In this document: positions 1 to 7,728 of the stretch, in pieces | Layout: every line of letters starts with the position of its first letter | How positions within the stretch are numbered: position 1 is the stretch's first letter | From: Terriglobia bacterium | Lineage (GTDB): Bacteria; Acidobacteriota; Terriglobia; Bryobacterales; Bryobacteraceae | Length of the DNA stretch: 47,826 nt | Assembly (NCBI GenBank): GCA_020073365.1 | Contig: JAIQFL010000040.1 | Coordinates: 1 to 47,826 of the forward strand | Direction: 5' to 3' | Notes under the pieces: generated by a model | Databases searched by the model: none | What the model saw: only the letters and a program-made list of their open reading frames with translations | Told to the model about the DNA's origin: nothing | Made by a program: the position numbers and the translations under genes

Positions 1-23
1 TCCTCGTTACTCCGTTTACTCCA

Positions 24-1094
24 TTAAGCCGACTTCGCCAATTCTGACGGCTGCTGCGGTTGCGGTTTTCGAAGCACGGCGGCTTCGAGTTTCTTGAGTG
101 CGGCTCGCTTCTGTTCCATGTCCGAACTGGTGTAGACTTCCATGCTGACGCCGAGCCCGTGGCCCCTCTGGTCGGAGGCAACCTTCGGATCGACGCCCGC
201 CTTTTTCGACAGGCTGGCGTTGGTCTTTCTCAGCACCTGGAACGTCGCCCAGCCCAGGCCGATCTTGTCCAGCTTCGGCTGCATGTGCCGCCGCCACAGG
301 TTGTCCAGCGACACAGGCGTGACGATCTTCTCCGAGGGAAACACGAACCCATCCGGCGACGGGTCCTGCGCCAGCCCGGCCCACTCCTTCAACAACTCGA
401 GGGTGCCGTCCGACATCGCGCCCTCGCGGGTCTTGCCGTTCTTCGGCGTGTTGAACACCCGCTTGTAGACGCGCTCCACCACCCGGATCACTTCGTTGGC
501 TACCGATTTCCACCGGAGCGCCAGGATCTCTCCTGGACGCATACCTTCGAAGATCGCGAGCCTCGCGACCAACTTCTCCCGGAGATCGAAGACCTCCAGA
601 TACGTATTCACCTCCTCTTCCGTAAGCGGGCGCATGTCGCGGCCCGGCTGGCATTTTCTCGGAATTCTCAACTCGGCCGCAGGATTGTTGGGCATCAGCC
701 CGTCCGACGTGGCCAGCTTGAAAACCCCACTCAGGAACCACCGCAGATGGGCTACCGGGCTGGAAGATAAATCCAGCGCCTTCCGGTCGAGGAAGTCTTG
801 CAATTCCTCGCGCCGGATCGCATGGAGCAGTTGCTTCCCGAACTCCGGGATGAGATGCGATTTGACGATCTGCTCCGAGGGATCCGCGGTCGATTTCTTC
901 CCACCGGAAAACAGGTTGACGGGTTTTCCGGTTCTACAGGGCTGCCTGCTTCGAGGATGGCCGGGAGGCGCTCCAGCGGACCTGCACACGAAGCCTTCCG
1001 ATCCGGCGCATACACGCTGTGTGGAGCTGCCAGGATTCCGATCCCGTATCCCGATGGCGGCGCAGACTGTTGTCATGAATGCTGATTGCCCCAC
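24..1094 (-). pseudogene. Phage-type tyrosine integrase, N-terminally degraded
   Basis: Tyrosine recombinases integrate or excise mobile DNA through a catalytic R-K-H-R-H-Y set. In the 356-residue frame I see the first Arg in EGMRPGEILALRW (R186), a second Arg in FQVLRKTNAS (R289), the His of RGHG (H312) and the nucleophile Tyr in EVYTSS (Y321). The family box-II His (normally HxLR) is Gln (Q286) here. A core-binding domain is recognisable only from about residue 68 (SHLIPEFG) onward. Residues 1-65 are Cys/Arg/Pro-rich and look like translated non-coding DNA, so the arm domain and true start are missing. The gene reads toward the left edge of the window, where a target tRNA may lie. It is probably an inactive relic of whatever brought in the neighbouring DNA. 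Confident that it is an integrase; less sure that it is dead. Confidence 0.75.
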
Positions 1095-1290
1095 TGCTCC
1101 CCACTCCCGCAGTCCCCCTCTTCAGACCCAAATCTCGGTAAAATACCCGCCGGCCATGGTGCCCCACCATCCTGCCTGCGGAAATGCGCTTGGCAGGCTC
1201 CCCCACTGTCTGAATCGCAGGACAAGCGCAGCACCTGAGCCTTGACCCCCAATACTCAACGGGGTACACTCTTCTCATGGGGGGCGCCAC

Positions 1291-1791
1291 ATGCGTAAAT
1301 TATTGATTCCTCTGCCGCTCTTTCTAACAACAGCGATTGCGTGGGCTTGCGGGGACAAGCTGATGCTGGTGATGCGGGTTCGTCTCGCGCAACTCAAGCT
1401 GGGTCATCCCGTCGCCATACTGGCATACGCACAGCCGGACCTGCCCAGCTCGGCTTTGGTTCGTCAAATCCAGTTGCAACCGGCCGTCAAAAAGGCCGGC
1501 CATCGATTTCAATTTATTGAGGATTCCGCCAGGCTCGACGACGCGCTCAAAGCCCAGAAGTATGACCTGGTTCTCGCCGATGTGGCCGTGGCCGACCAGT
1601 TGAGCCAGCACCTGCAATCCTCTCCTTTCCGGCCCGTCGTTCTGCCGGTGGCTTACAAGAGCACCAAGGCGGAAGACTCGGCGACCCAGAAGAAGTACCA
1701 CTGCCTGCTGAAAGCTCCGAGCGACTCGGATCAATATTTCGAAGCGATTGACCAGGCCCTGCAATGGAAGGCGAAGGCCGCGTCCCGATAG
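1291..1791 (+). CDS. Small exported protein of unknown function
   Basis: I do not recognise this 166-aa protein. It opens with a Sec-type signal (MRKLLIPLPLFLTTAIAWA) ending just before a Cys, so cleavage by signal peptidase I or lipidation are both possible; the lipobox is not canonical. The mature part has alternating strands and helices, with a segment around residues 90-115 (KYDLVLADVAVADQL, then FRPVVLPVAY). This resembles the middle of a response-regulator receiver fold, where a D-x-x-x-x-D strand is followed by a 'P-V' strand, but the acidic pocket is incomplete. The gene ends 21 nt before a probable outer-membrane barrel gene, so the two are likely one transcript and may work together at the envelope. 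No strong ribosome-binding site is visible; the ATG at 1291 fits the signal peptide. Confidence 0.65.
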   Translation: MRKLLIPLPLFLTTAIAWACGDKLMLVMRVRLAQLKLGHPVAILAYAQPDLPSSALVRQIQLQPAVKKAGHRFQFIEDSARLDDALKAQKYDLVLADVAVADQLSQHLQSSPFRPVVLPVAYKSTKAEDSATQKKYHCLLKAPSDSDQYFEAIDQALQWKAKAASR

Positions 1792-1812
1792 CGCGCTCCT
1801 GGTGAACGCACC

Positions 1813-2814
1813 ATGTACAGCCTGAAGCCGTCGTTCTCCCTGGTTGCCCTTGCTGTCAGTGTCCCGTGGTGCGTGCACGCGCAGGCTTGGATCAACCCAA
1901 AAGACCAGGGAACAGTCTCGCTGCTCTATCAGTACGGGTTCGATCGTTATCATGTGTTGTCCCAGGGTGAGGTGGTGGACCGGGGCCACACCTCGCTGCA
2001 GGCAACCATGCTCGACGTGGATTACTCGCTGACGGACAGGCTGGCGGTACGGGTAGCACTGCCATTCATCGAGGGTAAGTACACAGGCACGCAGCCGCAC
2101 CTGCTGGTTCGCGGCCAGCCGGATACCATCGTTGAGCTCGACGATGGGCGCTATCACGGCGGCCTTCAGGACTTCCGCTTCGACGTTCGCTATAACGTGA
2201 GCCAGAAGTACCTGATGGTCACGCCTTTCTTCCAGGCCATCGTTCCCAGCCACGACTATCCAACACTCGGTCATGGAGCCGCGGGTACCGATCAACGGGA
2301 ATATCGCGTGGGCGTGAACTTCGGGCGGCAACTCGATCCGTGGCTGCGGAAAGCCTACGTGCAGGGACGATATGCTTTCGGCATGGTCCAGGAAACCGCT
2401 CACGTCGCCCCCAAACGCAGCTACGTCGAATTTCAATTGGGTTATATCCTGAGCCGCCGCCTTTCGGTTCAGGGTTCGACGGTTTGGACTCACAGTTACA
2501 ATGGAATCGATTTCATCAACGGCCTGTTCCCCAACAATCTTACCGAGGAGCAGTACCTGAATCACGATCGGATCAGCCGGATCAATCTTCTGGATGTCGG
2601 AGCGTCTTCGACATACGCGATCACGAGGAAGACGAACCTGTTCGCGGGCTGGGGACGTTCGATCAGCGGTACCAACACCCACTTGCGCGCGATTGTGCTG
2701 ACTGTGGGAGTGACGACGAATTTTAGCGCGCGCTCGCGGGAAGAGAAGGCTTCGGCTCTACCCTCGTCGGAGTCGAAGAAGGCGCTGGTCTGCACTTGCG
2801 CCCAATCGAAATAG
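1813..2814 (+). CDS. Outer-membrane beta-barrel protein (transporter-like)
   Basis: The 333-aa product has an N-terminal signal peptide (residues 1-23, ending CVHAQA). A long series of amphipathic strands with alternating aromatic and polar residues follows, typical of the acidobacterial 'transporter' or outer-membrane barrels: repeated xYxF/xVxV strands, for example DYSLTDRLAVRVALPF and YVEFQLGYILSRRLSVQGS. The last strand is followed by a charged tail (residues 305-333) with CTC, so it does not end in the usual terminal aromatic; the C-terminus could be an extension. It sits 21 nt downstream of the small exported protein, and its stop is only about 25 nt from the stop of the convergent kinase gene. 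Barrel assignment rests on strand pattern only; the substrate is unknown. Confidence 0.65.
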   Translation: MYSLKPSFSLVALAVSVPWCVHAQAWINPKDQGTVSLLYQYGFDRYHVLSQGEVVDRGHTSLQATMLDVDYSLTDRLAVRVALPFIEGKYTGTQPHLLVRGQPDTIVELDDGRYHGGLQDFRFDVRYNVSQKYLMVTPFFQAIVPSHDYPTLGHGAAGTDQREYRVGVNFGRQLDPWLRKAYVQGRYAFGMVQETAHVAPKRSYVEFQLGYILSRRLSVQGSTVWTHSYNGIDFINGLFPNNLTEEQYLNHDRISRINLLDVGASSTYAITRKTNLFAGWGRSISGTNTHLRAIVLTVGVTTNFSARSREEKASALPSSESKKALVCTCAQSK

Positions 2815-2839
2815 CCCGCGGCTTACAGCCGTCCCCACA

Positions 2840-5398
2840 TCAGATCAAGCCGACCCGTCGCAGCAGGTCCTGAAAGCGGGGCTCCTCGCGAAGATTGTCG
2901 AAGCGCATATCTACCTTCAGCCACGCCATCATGGAGGAATGTTTGCGATAGGCTTGCTCCAGGTAATCCAGAGCTTCCTGGCGTTGATCTAAACCGGTAT
3001 AGATCAGCGCAATCATACCCGAATCCACAGGCGCCTGTTTGGCAAGGGCCAGCAGCAGGTCCAGGGTCTTGTGAGCCGCCTCTTTCTTGCCGGTTACCGC
3101 GTTGATATAAGCCAGGTCGGGCGAAAGGGCGGGATCCACACCGTCCACGGCAAGGCTCCGGGTGATTGCCTCGACGGCACTGTCGTACCGGCCCTGGTAG
3201 AAGTAGGCCCAGCCAAGGATCAGGTGAAATCTGGAATCGTCAGGGTACAGTTCGAGCGCGCCCTGGCATTGTGCCACGGCCAGATCGGGGCGGCGCGCGC
3301 ACAGGTAGGCGTCGGCCAGAACTTCGTTCGTCAGTGCGGAAAGCGGGTCCAGTTCCACGGCGCGTTTGGCTTGCGCGATACTCTCTTCCGCGCGGCCCAG
3401 GTAACGCAAGATGTTGCCGTAGGACATGTGAGCCGTGGGATAACCGGGATTCAGATCGATCGCCTTTCTGTCCTCCACTTCGGCCGTCTTCCAGTCCCAG
3501 TCCCGAAGGGCCACAACAGCCACGGCTGCGTGACCGTCGCTTAGAGTGCCGTCGATCGAGACGGCCTTCAGGGCGGCGTCTTTGGCCATGCCCCGGACTT
3601 CTTCCCACGGCCTGGCTCCGATCCACCCCAGGCCGGTCCACGACTCGGAAAGACCCGCGTACGCGGCGGCGTAAGCCGGATCGATTTTGATGGCCTCCTG
3701 GTAGGATTCGATACTCCTGGTCAGCGACTCCTCCTTGAATTGGCCCCAGTAGAATCGGCCTTTGAGATAGGCATCCAACGCGGCCCGACTCACCGAACGG
3801 TCGCGTGACAGCCGCCCTGATTCCTGCGGCGTGATCCGCGCCCGGATTTCGCCTGCGATCTCACGCGCCACTTCGCCCTGTAAGGTGAGCACATCACCAA
3901 CCTTGCGGTCATACGTCCTGGCCCAAAGATGGCGGTCGGTCGCGATATCGACCAGTTCGGCGGTAATCCGAACCTGGTCGCCGGAACGCAGCACGGATCC
4001 TTCGATCACGCCATCCACGTTCAACTGGTGCGCGATCTCCGCCAGGGACTTTTTCGTCCCCTTGAGCTGCATGACGGATGTCTGCGAGATCACCCGCAAG
4101 GAAGTGATCTCTGCCAGGTCGGCGATCAAAGCTTCCGTCATTCCGTCGGCAAAGTATTCCTGTTCCGGATCGTTAGAGAGATTGTTGAGGGGAAGGACCG
4201 CGAGAGACGTCACCCGGCGGCCGGAATTGGGAAGCCAGGCGCGCCATTTCTGGGGAAGCAATGCGAGAGCAAGCAGGACGATGGCCAGAGCCATCGCCCC
4301 GGCCCAGACTGGTTTCCGGCGCGCGAGCGGCACGCGTTCGGCGCGCGGTTTCTTGAGCTCCAGCAGAAGTTCGTGCGCGGACGGGAAGCGGCTTGACGGC
4401 GCCTTGGCCAGGCAGCGGGTCACGATTGGCCGCAAACCCGCTGCGGAGACTTTGTCGAGGGCTTCCGGTTCCTGGTGACGGATGGCGTCCAAGGTCTCCA
4501 ATTTGGTCTTGCCCTGAAACGCCCGATGGCCCACCAGCATTTCGTACAATAGCGATCCGAAGGAAAAGACGTCCGAGCGCGGATCGACCTTCTTGCCTTC
4601 GGCCTGTTCCGGAGACATGTAGGAGACGGTGCCGATCAGCATGCCCGCCTCGGCACTCGCTGAGGTGGCCGATTCCACTCCAGCCGCCTCATCGGAGAGA
4701 AGAGGCCCCATCTGCGCGATGCCAAAATCCAGGATCTTGATTCTCGCGTCTTCGGTAAGAAAAATATTCTCAGGCTTGAGGTCCCGATGCGTGATGCCCT
4801 TTGCATGCGCCGCGGCCAGCCCTTCCGCGACCGCAATGGCGATCCCCACGGCCTCCTGCAACTCGAGCGGCGATCGGGTCAAGCGCGCCCGCAGGGTTTC
4901 GCCGTGCAGCAGTTCCGTAACCGCGTATGCGGTTTCATGCTCGTCGCCGAAATCGTGAATCGCCAGGATATTGGGATGAGAAAGGGCCGCCGCGGCTTTG
5001 GCCTCGATCTCAAAGCGGGCCAAAGCATCCGGATGTGTGGAGAGATGCTCGGAAAGGACCTTGACCGCGACCGTTCGATCCAGGCGCGTGTCCGTGGCGC
5101 GATAGACCTCCCCCATGCCGCCAGCGCCGAGCCACGATTCTACCCGGTAGTGGCCCAGCGTGCGCCCAATCATCCGGCTCCGCTGGTCCAGCGCAAGCGC
5201 GCGGGCCGCCACCAGCAGCGCCGGCCGGTCCAGCAACATGGCGGTCTCCGTCTCGTAACCGAGGAGCGACTCGAGTTCGCGGCGCAGTTCCTCGTCGGCG
5301 CCGCACGCCTGCTTCAGGAAACCATCCCACTCGTCCGGGTTCTGTTCCCTGGCGGCATGGTATAACTGCTCAATCTGATTCCATCGATCGGGGTTCAT
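2840..5398 (-). CDS. Ser/Thr protein kinase with TolB-like and TPR region
   Basis: This 852-aa bacterial receptor-like kinase phosphorylates Ser/Thr on partner proteins. A short helical N-terminal region (1-75) precedes a complete kinase domain. It has the glycine loop LGAGGMGEVY (90-99), catalytic Lys113 (AVKVL), HRDLKPEN (204-211), DFG (224-226) and the SPE activation segment end (262-264). One membrane segment lies at about 366-382. The outer part begins with the SLAVLPLNNLS strand (about 398) typical of TolB-N/adenylate-cyclase-associated domains, continues to about 510, and then carries TPR repeats to the C-terminus. All key catalytic residues are present, so it should be active. It starts 7 nt after the stop of an ECF sigma gene, so the two are almost certainly co-transcribed, and the kinase may control that sigma factor or its targets. 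Confidence 0.93.
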   Translation of the reverse strand: MNPDRWNQIEQLYHAAREQNPDEWDGFLKQACGADEELRRELESLLGYETETAMLLDRPALLVAARALALDQRSRMIGRTLGHYRVESWLGAGGMGEVYRATDTRLDRTVAVKVLSEHLSTHPDALARFEIEAKAAAALSHPNILAIHDFGDEHETAYAVTELLHGETLRARLTRSPLELQEAVGIAIAVAEGLAAAHAKGITHRDLKPENIFLTEDARIKILDFGIAQMGPLLSDEAAGVESATSASAEAGMLIGTVSYMSPEQAEGKKVDPRSDVFSFGSLLYEMLVGHRAFQGKTKLETLDAIRHQEPEALDKVSAAGLRPIVTRCLAKAPSSRFPSAHELLLELKKPRAERVPLARRKPVWAGAMALAIVLLALALLPQKWRAWLPNSGRRVTSLAVLPLNNLSNDPEQEYFADGMTEALIADLAEITSLRVISQTSVMQLKGTKKSLAEIAHQLNVDGVIEGSVLRSGDQVRITAELVDIATDRHLWARTYDRKVGDVLTLQGEVAREIAGEIRARITPQESGRLSRDRSVSRAALDAYLKGRFYWGQFKEESLTRSIESYQEAIKIDPAYAAAYAGLSESWTGLGWIGARPWEEVRGMAKDAALKAVSIDGTLSDGHAAVAVVALRDWDWKTAEVEDRKAIDLNPGYPTAHMSYGNILRYLGRAEESIAQAKRAVELDPLSALTNEVLADAYLCARRPDLAVAQCQGALELYPDDSRFHLILGWAYFYQGRYDSAVEAITRSLAVDGVDPALSPDLAYINAVTGKKEAAHKTLDLLLALAKQAPVDSGMIALIYTGLDQRQEALDYLEQAYRKHSSMMAWLKVDMRFDNLREEPRFQDLLRRVGLI

Positions 5399-5405
5399 GG
5401 ACTAT

Positions 5406-5969
5406 TCACGACCGCAGTTCCCGGCGCAACCAGACTTTGGCGAGCCGCCAGTCGCGCATCACCGTCTCGACCGAGACCTTCAGAACCTCCGCCGTCTCTT
5501 CCACGCTGAGCCCGCCGAAGAAACGCAACTCGACCATTTGGCCCTTGCGTGGATCCACAGCGGCAAGGGCACTCAATGCATCGTCCAACGCCACCAGTTG
5601 CGCGCACTCTTGCACAGCGACGTCGGCGTCATCGATCGATATCACCGGAGCTTTGCCGCCGCGCTTGGCGTATTGCCGTGAGCGGGCGAAGTCCACCAGG
5701 ATACGCCGCATGAGCTGCGCGGAAACGGCGAAAAAGTGGGCCCGGTTTTGCCATTGGACGCGGTTGGTCTGGACCAGGCGGAGATAGGCCTCATTCACCA
5801 GAGCGGTCGGTTGCAGGGTATGGCCCGTGCGCTCCCCCGCCATGTAGTGGTGGGCCAGACGGTGCAGCTCGCCGTAAACCAGCGGCGTCAGCATCGGCAA
5901 GGCGTCCTGATTGCCCCCGCTCCATGCCAGAAGGAGCTCGGTTATGTCCTGCGGAGATGCCGCCGCCAT
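5406..5969 (-). CDS. ECF sigma factor (TIGR02999 type)
   Basis: An alternative RNA polymerase sigma subunit of 187 aa from the ECF group that is expanded in Acidobacteria and Planctomycetes and often encoded beside Ser/Thr kinases. Region 2 is visible as LVYGELHRLAHHYM, LQPTALVNEAYLRL and the NRAHFFAVSAQLMRRILVDF block. Region 4 is KGQMVELRFFGGLSVEETAEVL followed by VMRDWRLAKVWLRREL at the C-terminus. The open frame extends upstream to 6122. The ATG at 5969 is preferred because family members start just before an ITELL-AWSGG segment, and the upstream residues look like translated spacer. No anti-sigma gene is adjacent; the kinase 7 nt downstream is the likely regulator, as in other ECF families controlled by phosphorylation. 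Confidence 0.9.
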   Translation of the reverse strand: MAAASPQDITELLLAWSGGNQDALPMLTPLVYGELHRLAHHYMAGERTGHTLQPTALVNEAYLRLVQTNRVQWQNRAHFFAVSAQLMRRILVDFARSRQYAKRGGKAPVISIDDADVAVQECAQLVALDDALSALAAVDPRKGQMVELRFFGGLSVEETAEVLKVSVETVMRDWRLAKVWLRRELRS

Positions 5970-6066
5970 AAGGCGTTTCCCGGGTCTGAGTGCCTGGAGT
6001 CGCGCAAGAATTATATCACTCCGGCGGCACTCAGTCCCGAGACGCCCTGGCTCCGGCGCACCCGCT

Positions 6067-7338
6067 CTATCGATTGGTCGGACAGTCGCCATGGACGCTG
6101 CGGAGATTGTGATTGTAGACATATTGGCCGACCCGCCGTCCCAACGCGCTGCCGGCGTCCTGATCGGTACGGAAGTGGATCCCGCCGTAGACGCGCGCGT
6201 CCTCGATGTCGTCGGTAATCTGAGTGAGCGTGGTGTAGTTGAGGGTCACTCCCGGTACCGCCGCGGTCGTCAGCGTGATGGATAATTGACCACCTTCATA
6301 GACCTGCTCCATCACCTCGCGTGCGGCATTGCTCAATGTCCCGTGTGCCGACGGATAACCCGGAAAACACGGGGTCACGATGAACGGCGCGAACGTGCCA
6401 TCCGGCGCCGTCTGGTCATTGCCGTCGGCGGCGGCGTTGTGGATCGCGGTCTCGGGCCGCCAGAAGTTGTAATGATACTTCGAGTCGAACGTCGCGACGG
6501 CGCCGTCGCTGATCGCCATATTGATGAGCGCGAAATCGTGCGCGTTTTCGGAGAGCGATTTTCCTTGCGCGGCGCTGAGCTGTCTGGCGGCGTCGTTAAA
6601 CACTCCAACCGGGGTGACGGCGGCGTAGAATCGCGCCACGTTGGCTCGATCCGTCGGCCGTTCCGTACTGTCAGAGCCTCCCACCGCCTTCACTTCGTTG
6701 TAGGTTCTGGCATAGCGGTCGCTGGGGAGGGTCACCGGCGGCCCCAGCCGAAACTGGCTGCCGCTCCGGATACCGAAGGGCGTCACGTTTCGCCACTGGT
6801 AGAAGGCGCCGCCGGCAGGAGTGCAGCCGGGCGTCGGTTGCCATACGCCCGGATCCGACGAGGATGGCAGATAGAACGCGGCCGGTGACGAGCCATCGTG
6901 GGCCCGCGCGGCAAGCATCGCCGCGGCCGCCGCCTGGCCTGCCGTAATGCCCGCGGTCTTGGCCGGGCCGTCCGGGATGGTCGCGAGCGAGGCCGCAAGC
7001 GACGTGTCCAGCGTCGCCGCGCTGGAAGGTAAGAGATTCTTGAGCACGTCATGCGCGGCGGTAGCGGCCGCAGCTTCGGCCGAGGCGTTGGGCGGGGCTG
7101 TGATGGTGCCGAGGTACGGTTGATACTCGCGGGTAATCCCGTTGACCGCCTCGAACACCGCAAGTTGCGTGATTGCCGCGAAGCGCGCCTGCGGGAAGGG
7201 GGTCTGAGTGCTCACAGTGGCCTGCATAATTGCGTTCCAATCCAGAATGACGTCGGTTTTGCCCAACGCCGGCAGCATCAGCAGCGCCACTACACTGCAA
7301 CATGGTTTCCACAACTGGTTCGTTTTCACTGTTCTCAC
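6067..7338 (-). CDS. Vanadium-dependent haloperoxidase-like PAP2 protein
   Basis: This 423-aa exported enzyme belongs to the vanadium chloro/bromoperoxidase and acid phosphatase (PAP2) superfamily. The signal peptide covers about residues 1-26 (VVALLMLPALG). The vanadate pocket signatures are present in order: the Lys and Arg of KYHYNFWRPETAI (about 285-297), PGYPSAHG with the Ser/His pair (about 325-332), and the Arg and axial His region in ARVYGGIHFRTDQDAG (about 380-395). Members oxidise halides with hydrogen peroxide, or act as phosphatases; sequence alone does not separate the two. The stop is about 100 nt upstream of the ECF sigma start on the same strand, so read-through transcription into the sigma-kinase pair is possible. 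A 133-bp repeat copy lies about 180 nt upstream of its start. Confidence 0.85.
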   Translation of the reverse strand: MRTVKTNQLWKPCCSVVALLMLPALGKTDVILDWNAIMQATVSTQTPFPQARFAAITQLAVFEAVNGITREYQPYLGTITAPPNASAEAAAATAAHDVLKNLLPSSAATLDTSLAASLATIPDGPAKTAGITAGQAAAAAMLAARAHDGSSPAAFYLPSSSDPGVWQPTPGCTPAGGAFYQWRNVTPFGIRSGSQFRLGPPVTLPSDRYARTYNEVKAVGGSDSTERPTDRANVARFYAAVTPVGVFNDAARQLSAAQGKSLSENAHDFALINMAISDGAVATFDSKYHYNFWRPETAIHNAAADGNDQTAPDGTFAPFIVTPCFPGYPSAHGTLSNAAREVMEQVYEGGQLSITLTTAAVPGVTLNYTTLTQITDDIEDARVYGGIHFRTDQDAGSALGRRVGQYVYNHNLRSVHGDCPTNR

Positions 7339-7518
7339 CTGTGCCTTTCGTAAGTTTCCAGCGAGAGTTCTGGGCCGGCTTCCGAATCGACTGCACTCTC
7401 CTGGCTCTCCAAAAGTTCAGGCGGGAATCCATTGGCAAAACTGTAATCCTGTCCCCAAAAAAAAGACACCCGGGTTTGCGGGGCACTGGAGGTTCGCGCT
7501 TCCACGTCACGTTGACGG

Positions 7519-7651
7519 GATACGCCCTGCTCCCGCCCTGTTCCGGCTTGATAGGTTGGCAGTACTTTTCTGCACGCAAGTTCCTTGGAATGTGGCCAAT
7601 AGCTCGCATGGGATAATCCTGAATTGCCTGTTCCTTCCCTGTTTTACAGAG
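7519..7651 (-). repeat. Dispersed 133-bp repeat, copy A (inverted relative to copy B)
   Basis: Read on the minus strand, this segment aligns without gaps to 25329-25461 on the plus strand, with 12 mismatches in 133 positions (hand alignment). Identity stops abruptly at both ends, which argues for a discrete unit. It fills most of the gene-free stretch 7339-7728. The rest of that stretch holds an A-run flanked by 'tgtcccc' and 'gacaccc' (7450-7472) and no gene I can support. The source of the repeat is unknown; neither copy encodes a recognisable protein. Confidence 0.85.
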
Positions 7652-7728
7652 AGGGGAGCGTGTGGCGCCCATCTGGGCGCGGCCGGGTGCCTCGTACCTA
7701 AGCGTCGTAAACTACGTAATCAGTACCC

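Noticed and set aside
1324-2682. 452-codon minus-strand frame
   Set aside because: It is antisense to the exported protein and barrel genes, has no domain, signal or ribosome-binding site, and mirrors their codon pattern.
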